In this document: piece after piece, positions 33,165 to 38,382 of the stretch
How positions within the stretch are numbered: the stretch's first letter is position 1
How the letters are laid out: each line of letters starts with the position of its first letter
From: CAYZXT01 sp964482515
GTDB taxonomy: Bacteria; Elusimicrobiota; Elusimicrobia; FEN-1173
DNA: 38,382 nt
Reading direction: 5' to 3'
Assembly: GCA_964482515.1 (NCBI GenBank)
Contig: CAYZXT010000024.1
Coordinates: 1-38,382 of the forward strand
The notes under the pieces: generated by a model
What the model saw: only the letters and a program-made list of their open reading frames with translations
What the model was told of the DNA's origin: nothing
Database searches by the model: none
Made by a program: the position numbers and the translations under genes

Positions 33165-33530
33165 CTAGAATTCCAGGCCGGCTTCGCGGGCCCCTTCGGC
33201 CACGGCTTGAATGCGCCCGTGATAGGGCGAACCGCCGCGGTCGAACACCACTTTCTTGATTCCCGCCGCCTTTGCTTTTTCCGCAATCGCTTTCCCGACA
33301 GTCTTGGCCGCCTGGACGTTGGCTCCTGTTTTTGTGGATTTCTTCACTTCGGCGTCCAAGGTGGAAGCCGCCACCAACGTGTGCCCGCGCACGTCGTCCA
33401 CAATCTGGAGGTAGACGTGCTTGGACGTACGGCTCACGGACAGCCGCGGGCGCTCCGCGGTGCCGAAAATATTCCGGCGCGTCCGGATCTTTCGGAATTC
33501 GTATCTTTGAATCGGGGTCAATACGCTCAT
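33165..33530 (-). CDS. rplR: 50S ribosomal protein L18
   Basis: A 5S rRNA-binding protein of 121 residues of the central protuberance. RPRLSVSRTSKHVYLQIVDD and the C-terminal VVFDRGGSPYHGRIQAVAEG followed by AREAGLEF are the family hallmarks. The ATG at 33530 overlaps the rplF stop by four bases (ATGA). Confidence 0.97.
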   Translation of the reverse strand: MSVLTPIQRYEFRKIRTRRNIFGTAERPRLSVSRTSKHVYLQIVDDVRGHTLVAASTLDAEVKKSTKTGANVQAAKTVGKAIAEKAKAAGIKKVVFDRGGSPYHGRIQAVAEGAREAGLEF

Positions 33531-34099
33531 TTCTTCCCTCCAGCGCCCGCGGTACCGGCGCCGACCGCGGCCTTGCCGGCCTTGCGGCGAATGTGTTCAT
33601 CCTGATAGCGGATTCCTGTGCCCTTATAGGGCTCCGGCGGCTTGAACCGGCGAATCTGGGCCGCCACTTCGCCCACCAGCTCGCGGTTCGCTCCATGCAC
33701 CGTCAGGGCGGTTTGTTTCGCGTCGATCGTGACTTTAATGCCCGCAGGGACTTTGTACTCCACGATGTGGGAATATCCCAGTGTCATGGTGATCTTGTCT
33801 CCCGCGCTCTGCGCACGGAAACCGACGCCTTCAATCTGCAGATTTTTCGTGAACCCGGTGGACACGCCTTCGACCATGTTTAAAATGATCTTCCGGAGAG
33901 TTCCGTGCATGGACTTCAAGCGCGTGCTTTCGTCCTGGCGCGTCACGATGATGTCCTTGCCCTCGATCTTCGCGGTGATGCCGTGCGGGATGACGCGGTC
34001 CAGCTTCCCCAGCGGACCTTCCACATGGATGTTCTGGCCTGAAATCGCTACTTTCACTTTTTCCGGGATTGAAACCGGTTTTCGTCCAAGGCGGCTCAT
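33527..34099 (-). CDS. rplF: 50S ribosomal protein L6
   Basis: A protein of 190 residues near the GTPase-associated region. It opens MSRLGRKPVSIPEKVKVAIS and has duplicated L6 domains, with GVSTGFTKNLQIEGVGFRAQ in between and PPEPYKGTGIRYQDEHIRRK near the end. The C-terminus carries a Lys/Ala/Gly-rich tail (KAGKAAVGAGTAGAGGKK) longer than in E. coli. It begins five bases after rpsH. Confidence 0.97.
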   Translation of the reverse strand: MSRLGRKPVSIPEKVKVAISGQNIHVEGPLGKLDRVIPHGITAKIEGKDIIVTRQDESTRLKSMHGTLRKIILNMVEGVSTGFTKNLQIEGVGFRAQSAGDKITMTLGYSHIVEYKVPAGIKVTIDAKQTALTVHGANRELVGEVAAQIRRFKPPEPYKGTGIRYQDEHIRRKAGKAAVGAGTAGAGGKK

Positions 34100-34103
34100 G
34101 ATA

Positions 34104-34499
34104 TCACCATATCTGGGCGAGGATCTCGCCGCCCATCTTTTGTTTGCGGGACTGCTTGTCCGACATCAGGCCCTTGGAAGTGGAGACGATGGAAATCCCC
34201 AGTCCGCCCTTCACTTTGCGGATCTCGGACCAGCCGCGATAGATGCGCAGGCCGGGGCGGGAGACGCGCTTCAATCCGGTCAACACGCGGGTCTTGTCCG
34301 GCATGTATTTCAAAAAGACGCGGAGCGTGTTCTGCTTCCGGTTGGGAAGCACCTTGAAATCGGTGACGTAGCCTTCGTCCTTGAGGACACGGGCCACTTC
34401 CTGGCGAAGTTTCGACGCCGGCAGGTCGATGCGTTCGTGATATTTGTGATTCGCGTTCCAAAGCATGGCGAGCATATCGCCGATAGGATCAGAGCTCAT
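34104..34499 (-). CDS. rpsH: 30S ribosomal protein S8
   Basis: A 131-residue primary 16S rRNA binder (helix 21). MSSDPIGDMLAMLWNANHKY is the N-terminal domain and GGLGISIVSTSKGLMSDKQS with GGEILAQIW is the RNA-binding C-terminus. In E. coli S8 represses the spc operon; no leader site was identified here. The ATG at 34499 has GAGGAG just upstream. Confidence 0.97.
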   Translation of the reverse strand: MSSDPIGDMLAMLWNANHKYHERIDLPASKLRQEVARVLKDEGYVTDFKVLPNRKQNTLRVFLKYMPDKTRVLTGLKRVSRPGLRIYRGWSEIRKVKGGLGISIVSTSKGLMSDKQSRKQKMGGEILAQIW

Positions 34500-34519
34500 A
34501 TTACTCCTCGTTATTCTCG

Positions 34520-34598
34520 ATTGCGGACTGCGGATTTCGGATATCGGATTTTACTGCCGCTTTTCGTTCCGCATTCCGCGATCCGAAATCCAAAATTT
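34520..34598. repeat. Palindromic element, family II, copy 2
   Basis: Fills the gap between rpsZ (stop at 34599) and rpsH. The left arm contains ATTGCGGACTGCGGATTTCG and GATATCGG; the right arm contains TTCCGCATTCCGCGATCCG and AAATCCAAAATTTT. GGATTTCGGAT on the left pairs with ATCCGAAATCC on the right. The units are those of the element at 28032-28108, and it again lies within the ribosomal operon. Confidence 0.75.
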
Positions 34599-34784
34599 TC
34601 ACCAGCTCGACTTGGTCACTCCGGGAATCTCGCCCTTCAACGCCAACTGACGGAAGCAGATACGGCAGAGCCCGAAGTCCCGGTAAAAACCCCTCGGACG
34701 GCCGCACAGCCGGCAGCGGCTACGGAAGCGCGTGCCGAATTTCTGCGGGCGCTTCATCTTCATCATCGCAGCAATGGTCGCCAT
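34599..34784 (-). CDS. rpsZ: 30S ribosomal protein S14 type Z
   Basis: A short zinc-binding S14 of 61 residues. The zinc ribbon is CRLCGRPRGFYRDFGLCRIC, i.e. two CX2C pairs. Its length and the GEIPGVTKSSW end match the compact C+ type rather than the about 100-residue zinc-free form. The ATG at 34784 shares a base with the rplE stop (TAATG). Confidence 0.97.
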   Translation of the reverse strand: MATIAAMMKMKRPQKFGTRFRSRCRLCGRPRGFYRDFGLCRICFRQLALKGEIPGVTKSSW

Positions 34785-35356
34785 TAGTTTTTCTCCTTTT
34801 TGAAGGGCATCCCCATCATAACGAGAAACTCACGGGCCAAATCGTCTTTCCCCGCCGAAGTGACGAAGGATATGTTCATGCCGCGGGGCTTGTCGGATTT
34901 CTCCAGATTGATCTCGGGGAACACATATTGCTCGTTCAATCCCAAATTATAATTGCCGTGGCCGTCGAAACCGCGCGGATCCAAACCGCGGAAGTCGCGC
35001 ATGCGGGGCAGGGCAATGCTGACGAGCCGGTCGAAAAACTCAAACATGCGCGCGCCGCGCAGGGTAACCCGCAGGCCGATGGGCATCCCGGCGCGAAGCT
35101 TGAAGTTCGAGATGGCTTTCTTCGCCCGGCGGACCTGGGCCTTCTGGCCCGTGATATTCGTGAGTTCATCGGACGCCAGGTCGACGACTTTAACGTTCTC
35201 GCGAGCCTCCGGCAGGCCCATATTGACGACGATCTTCTTAAGCCGCGGGACTTCATACGGGTTTTTGAAAGAGAACTTCTCCATCATCCCGGGGACGACG
35301 GTTTTTTGATAGGCGGTCTTCAGCCTGGGAGTATAATTGTTCGTTTCAGCGGACAT
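34784..35356 (-). CDS. rplE: 50S ribosomal protein L5
   Basis: A 5S rRNA-binding protein of 190 residues. Markers are VPRLKKIVVNMGLPEARENV, the RRAKKAISNFKLRAGMPIG loop that contacts P-site tRNA, RGARMFEFFDRLVSIALPRM, and GNYNLGLNEQYVFPEINLEK. It lies 26 bases after rplX in the usual spc order. Confidence 0.97.
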   Translation of the reverse strand: MSAETNNYTPRLKTAYQKTVVPGMMEKFSFKNPYEVPRLKKIVVNMGLPEARENVKVVDLASDELTNITGQKAQVRRAKKAISNFKLRAGMPIGLRVTLRGARMFEFFDRLVSIALPRMRDFRGLDPRGFDGHGNYNLGLNEQYVFPEINLEKSDKPRGMNISFVTSAGKDDLAREFLVMMGMPFKKEKN

Positions 35357-35382
35357 TGCCTAGCTCCTTGCTCTTTCGAAAT

Positions 35383-35694
35383 TTAAACGATCATTTCGCC
35401 GCAGCTGCGGCACACGCGGGACTTGGTGCCGTCCGCGAGCGAGTCGAACTTGGACCGGGTCGGACGGCTGCATTTGGGACAGACAAGCATGACTTTCCCC
35501 ATCGGCAGATAATCCTCTTTCTCTTTTATGCCGCCCGGCTCGGTTTGGGTTGGACGCTTGTGCTTCTTGACGAAATTGACTTTCGTGACGAGAAGGCGGG
35601 ACTTCTTCGAATCGACCTCCACCACTTCGCCCTGCTTCCCCTTGTCCTTGCCGGACAGGACCACGACCTTGTCTTTCTTGCGGATGTGCAGCAT
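35383..35694 (-). CDS. rplX: 50S ribosomal protein L24 with C-terminal zinc ribbon
   Basis: An assembly-initiator protein of 103 residues. The KOW motif is visible in KKDKVVVLSGKDKGKQGEVV. KKHKRPTQTEPGGIKEKED precedes the C-terminal ribbon. The ribbon has two cysteine pairs (CPKC and CRSC), giving the zinc-binding C-terminus found in many but not all bacteria. The ATG lies one base after the rplN stop. Confidence 0.97.
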   Translation of the reverse strand: MLHIRKKDKVVVLSGKDKGKQGEVVEVDSKKSRLLVTKVNFVKKHKRPTQTEPGGIKEKEDYLPMGKVMLVCPKCSRPTRSKFDSLADGTKSRVCRSCGEMIV

Positions 35695-35695
35695 G

Positions 35696-36064
35696 TTAGA
35701 TGACCTCCGGCGCCAGCGAAATGATCTTGAGATAGTTTCGCTCTCGCAGCTCGCGCGCCACCGGGCCGAAGATGCGGGTCCCCTTGGGTTCGCCGTTGTC
35801 GTCGATCAGGACGCCGGCGTTGTCGTCGAACCGGACGTAGGAACCGTCCGGACGGTGGGCTTCTTTGCGGGTGCGGACCAAAACGCACTTGACCACGTCG
35901 CCCTTCTTAATGGACGAGTCCGGCAGGGCGTCCTGCACGGAACACACACAGACGTCGCCGATATAGGCGTAACGGCGGTCCGATCCGCCCAGCATGCGAA
36001 ACACGCGAAGCCTGCGCGCTCCCGAATTATCCGCTACGTTGAGAATACTTCGTTCTTGAATCAT
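35696..36064 (-). CDS. rplN: 50S ribosomal protein L14
   Basis: A highly conserved protein of 122 residues at the subunit interface. MIQERSILNVADNSGARRLR and the VRTRKEAHRPDGSYVRFDDN and GTRIFGPVARELRERNYLKI segments are diagnostic. The ATG at 36064 begins three bases after the rpsQ stop. Confidence 0.98.
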   Translation of the reverse strand: MIQERSILNVADNSGARRLRVFRMLGGSDRRYAYIGDVCVCSVQDALPDSSIKKGDVVKCVLVRTRKEAHRPDGSYVRFDDNAGVLIDDNGEPKGTRIFGPVARELRERNYLKIISLAPEVI

Positions 36065-36067
36065 GGT

Positions 36068-36385
36068 TTATTTCCCCGCAACCGGCGCAGTGGACGTTTG
36101 CTCCGCCGCTTCTCTGATGGCGCCTTTTTCCAAAACCTGAACGACTCGCCAGCGCTTCAACTTCGAAAGCGGCCGCGTCTCCATGAGGGAGACCTTGTCG
36201 CCGATCCGCGTCTCATTTTTTTCATCGTGGGCATAGACCTTCGTGTGGCGGGTCAATACCTTTTCATATAGGGAGTGGCGAAAGCGCCTCAAGATGCGCA
36301 CCACTCGCGTCTTGTCCATTTTATCGCTGACGACCCAGCCTTCCAAAGTTTTTCGTTTCGAGCGTTCTACGGTTTCCGACGTCAT
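36068..36385 (-). CDS. rpsQ: 30S ribosomal protein S17
   Basis: An OB-fold 16S rRNA-binding protein of 105 residues. LEGWVVSDKMDKTRVVRILR and KVYAHDEKNETRIGDKVSLM, with ETRPLSKLKRWRVVQVLEKG, are the family core. The last 16 or so residues form an Ala/Glu/Thr tail beyond the usual end. An out-of-frame three-codon ATG...TGA overlaps the region just before the start and is probably irrelevant. Confidence 0.96.
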   Translation of the reverse strand: MTSETVERSKRKTLEGWVVSDKMDKTRVVRILRRFRHSLYEKVLTRHTKVYAHDEKNETRIGDKVSLMETRPLSKLKRWRVVQVLEKGAIREAAEQTSTAPVAGK

Positions 36386-36406
36386 TGCGCCATCACCCCT
36401 TTTAGA

Positions 36407-36628
36407 TTATTTCTTCGCCGCGCTTTTTTGCGCCGCACTTTTCTGATTGAGCGCGGTGAGAATCCGCGCGATGTTCCGCTTCGCCGCCGAGATGGCGTTA
36501 GGGTTCTTGAGAGGCGCCGTCGCGTTTTGAAAGCGCATTTGGAAGAGCTTTTCCTTGGTCTCGGCCAGGGAACGATTCAGCTCGTCCGGCGTGTATTCGT
36601 TGAAATTGATTTTTTCTTTTTTCGCCAT
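36407..36628 (-). CDS. rpmC: 50S ribosomal protein L29
   Basis: A helical-hairpin protein of 73 residues at the polypeptide exit. ELNRSLAETKEKLFQMRFQN, ATAPLKNP and ISAAKRNIARILTALNQK are standard. The C-terminus is a short Ala/Lys repeat (KSAAQKSAAKK). It lies between rplP (12 bases upstream) and rpsQ. Confidence 0.96.
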   Translation of the reverse strand: MAKKEKINFNEYTPDELNRSLAETKEKLFQMRFQNATAPLKNPNAISAAKRNIARILTALNQKSAAQKSAAKK

Positions 36629-36640
36629 TGCCTGTTCCTT

Positions 36641-37054
36641 TTAAAAGTGTTCGCGTATTACGAATTGGGTCATGATCGGCAGCTTGTGCCCGGCCAACTT
36701 CATGGCCTGCTTCGCCACATCGGGCGCCACGCCTTCCAATTCGAACATGATGCGTCCCGGCTTCACGACGGCCACCCAAAACTCGGGATTCCCTTTTCCT
36801 TTACCCATGCGGGTTTCCGCCGGCTTCTTGGAAACGGGCTTGTCCGGGAAGATCCGGACCCAGAGCTTCCCGCCCTTTTTGATGAACCGCGTCAACGCGA
36901 CGCGCGTGGCTTCGATCTGGCGCGCCGTGATCCAGTGCGACTCCAGCGCCTGCAGGCCGTATTCGCCGAAGGCAACGTAGGTCCCGGCCTTGGACCGCCC
37001 TTTGAGGCGGCCGCGGTGTGACTTTCGATATTTAACGCGTGTTGGCATCAACAT
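36641..37054 (-). CDS. rplP: 50S ribosomal protein L16
   Basis: A protein of 137 residues next to the peptidyl-transferase centre. MLMPTRVKYRKSHRGRLKGR, GEYGLQALESHWITARQIEA and KGGKLWVRIFPDKPVSKKP are diagnostic. Two in-frame ATGs (37054 and 37048) are possible. The first matches the MLxP-type family start and lies two bases after the rpsC stop. Confidence 0.97.
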   Translation of the reverse strand: MLMPTRVKYRKSHRGRLKGRSKAGTYVAFGEYGLQALESHWITARQIEATRVALTRFIKKGGKLWVRIFPDKPVSKKPAETRMGKGKGNPEFWVAVVKPGRIMFELEGVAPDVAKQAMKLAGHKLPIMTQFVIREHF

Positions 37055-37056
37055 GA

Positions 37057-37905
37057 TTATTCGCCCTTGCCCTTGGACTCGCCGCGGCGAAGCTCGTGCT
37101 CCGCTTTCTTGGTGAGTTCCTCAAGTACCTTTTCTTCAATGATTTCGACTTCCTTCGCGGGGACGTCCGGGATGATGCCCGCGTCCGGCGAAACCGGGGA
37201 TTCCTCCGCCTGCTTCGCCAACTCCTCAAGTTTCTCCTTCTCGATCACGCGAACCTCTTCCATCAGATCCGCGTCCGTCTTCTTGAAGAGTTCCTTGCGG
37301 AAAATCCAAACTTTCACGCCGATGCGGCCCATGGTGATGTGCGCCTCGGTGAACCCGTAATCGATGTCGGCCCGGAATGTCTGAAGCGGCACGCGGCCTT
37401 CCATCATCCACTCCGTGCGCGCGATTTCCGCACCGCCGAGGCGTCCGGAGACACGGACTTTGATCCCGAGCGCTCCGCCCTGCATGGCCCGTTCCATCGC
37501 GCGCTTCATGGCGCGGCGGAAACCGACCTGCTTCTCCAGCTGCATGGCCACGCCCTCGGACACAAGCTGCGCGTCCAGTTCGGGGCGCTTGATCTCCATC
37601 ACGTTGATGGTGGTCTTTTGGTTTGTGATGGCTTCCACCGCCGAGCGAAGGCCCTCGATGTCCGAGCCCTTCTTACCTATGACGATGCCGGGACGCGCCG
37701 TGTAGATATTGATGGCGACGTGGCTGCCGCGTCGTTCGATGCCGATGCGCGAGAGCGCCGCCATCTTCAGGCGGTCGCGCAAAAATGTGCGGATCTTATG
37801 GTCCTGCTCAATCAGGGCGGGCATTTCCCGCAGATTGAACCATTTGGAATCCCAATCCTTGATGTATCCGAGTCTGATCCCTTTCGGGTGAACTTTATGA
37901 CCCAA
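37057..37905 (-). CDS. rpsC: 30S ribosomal protein S3 with long acidic C-terminal extension
   Basis: A mRNA entry-channel protein of 282 residues. It begins MGHKVHPKGIRLGYIKDWDS, has a KH domain with the GKKG motif (PGIVIGKKGSDIEGLRSAVE), and a C-terminal domain with GGAEIARTEWMMEGRVPLQT and GFTEAHITMGRIGVKVWIF. Beyond residue about 212 there is a Glu/Lys-rich extension (EEVRVIEKEKLEELAKQAEE and on), making the protein about 50 residues longer than E. coli S3. It starts with TTG at 37905, supported by GGAGG six bases upstream. Confidence 0.97.
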   Translation of the reverse strand: MGHKVHPKGIRLGYIKDWDSKWFNLREMPALIEQDHKIRTFLRDRLKMAALSRIGIERRGSHVAINIYTARPGIVIGKKGSDIEGLRSAVEAITNQKTTINVMEIKRPELDAQLVSEGVAMQLEKQVGFRRAMKRAMERAMQGGALGIKVRVSGRLGGAEIARTEWMMEGRVPLQTFRADIDYGFTEAHITMGRIGVKVWIFRKELFKKTDADLMEEVRVIEKEKLEELAKQAEESPVSPDAGIIPDVPAKEVEIIEEKVLEELTKKAEHELRRGESKGKGE

Positions 37906-37919
37906 CTGAAGCCTCCGTG

Positions 37920-38255
37920 CTAATTAATCGACTCGTCGCTGACGACGATCGTCAGGTGACAAGTTTTCCGTTTGAAAAGGGCTCGACTGCCCATGGCCTT
38001 CGGCATCACGCGCTTCAAAGCCGGCCCGTGGTTGACCCAGGCCTTGGCCACGCGAACTTGGGCGGGATTTACGCCCTTGCCTGCGTTGGCCAACGCGCTT
38101 TTCAGCGTTTTCTCCACCAGCACGCGGGAGATCCGCGGCACCCAGGGAAGCATCTCCATCGCTTTTGAGACGGACTTGCCCCGGATGAGTTTCAAAACCT
38201 GCCCCACCTTGCGGTAGGAATAACGAGCAAACTTGGAATGTGCGACTGCCTGCAT
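37920..38255 (-). CDS. rplV: 50S ribosomal protein L22
   Basis: A protein of 111 residues lining the exit tunnel. SKFARYSYRKVGQVLKLIRG, LKSALANAGKGVNPAQVRVA and the tip region KRVMPKAMGSRALFKRKTCH followed by LTIVVSDE are family features. The ATG at 38255 follows rpsS by 16 bases. Confidence 0.97.
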   Translation of the reverse strand: MQAVAHSKFARYSYRKVGQVLKLIRGKSVSKAMEMLPWVPRISRVLVEKTLKSALANAGKGVNPAQVRVAKAWVNHGPALKRVMPKAMGSRALFKRKTCHLTIVVSDESIN

Positions 38256-38271
38256 GTCAGAACCTGCCTTT

Positions 38272-38382
38272 TTACGTGAGCGACGTAGCTTCTTTAGTGT
38301 GCGCCGCGCCGTGGCCTTTGAAAAAGCGCGTGGGAGCGAACTCGCCGACCTTGTGTCCCACCATGTGCTCCGAAATATAAAC
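38272..38382 (-). CDS. rpsS: 30S ribosomal protein S19, C-terminal part cut by window edge
   Basis: The last 36 codons of S19 are visible, running in from the right edge. HMVGHKVGEFAPTRFFKGHG followed by AAHTKEATSLT is the conserved C-terminal segment that contacts the A-site finger. The stop is TAA at 38274-38272. The N-terminal half lies beyond the window. Confidence 0.96.
   Translation of the reverse strand, partial: VYISEHMVGHKVGEFAPTRFFKGHGAAHTKEATSLT

Noticed and set aside
1..38382. CRISPR arrays, tRNA genes, prophage, insertion sequence transposases, toxin-antitoxin or defence systems
   Set aside because: None was found on either strand; nearly all of the window is accounted for by housekeeping genes and short repeats.

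Overview
The window is a housekeeping stretch of a GC-rich bacterial chromosome, almost all of it transcribed leftward (minus strand). The only clear plus-strand gene is a GAF-PAS protein at 17085-18011. The gene content (FtsA/FtsQ/FtsZ, MreBCD/RodA/PBP2, an AMIN-type amidase, PilT) suggests a diderm, rod-forming bacterium with type IV pili. The mix of families and the palindromic intergenic repeats would suit an Elusimicrobiota-like or similar deep-branching Gram-negative lineage. That placement is an inference; no 16S rRNA is present to settle it.

Layout from high to low coordinates, the direction of transcription. (1) 38382-25902: a merged S10/spc/alpha ribosomal operon, rpsS(partial)-rplV-rpsC-rplP-rpmC-rpsQ-rplN-rplX-rplE-rpsZ-rpsH-rplF-rplR-rpsE-rplO-secY-adk-map-infA-rpmJ-rpsM-rpsK-rpsD-rpoA-rplQ. 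rpmD (L30) is missing from its usual place. (2) 25800-18113: the cell-elongation set mreB-mreC-mreD-mrdA-rodA, followed by RNase G (rng). (3) 18011-17085: the plus-strand GAF-PAS gene, convergent with rng and divergent from the next operon. (4) 16967-13041: amiC-type amidase, murI, queC, queE. (5) 12961-11125: a THEP1-like NTPase overlapping an RlmI-type rRNA methyltransferase. (6) 11024-1: a tightly packed run murC-murB-ddl-ftsQ-ftsA-ftsZ-pilT-pgeF-pheA-hisC-aroF(partial), joining peptidoglycan precursor synthesis and division to aromatic amino acid synthesis.

Together the genes cover peptidoglycan monomer synthesis (MurI, MurC, MurB, Ddl, with PgeF as a possible editor), the divisome (FtsQ/A/Z), the elongasome (MreBCD, PBP2, RodA), wall turnover (amidase), translation and protein export.

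There is no mobile gene, CRISPR array, toxin system or other evident accessory system. The non-routine signals are structural: a five-copy family of 67-116 bp palindromic, MITE-like elements at intergenic positions, two of which are long forms in opposite orientation flanking rodA; a second palindromic family in two gaps of the ribosomal operon; a hexanucleotide tract reading as an Arg-Asp/Arg-Glu repeat just upstream of rng; and back-to-back promoters at the amidase/GAF-PAS divergence, where the amidase may be leaderless.
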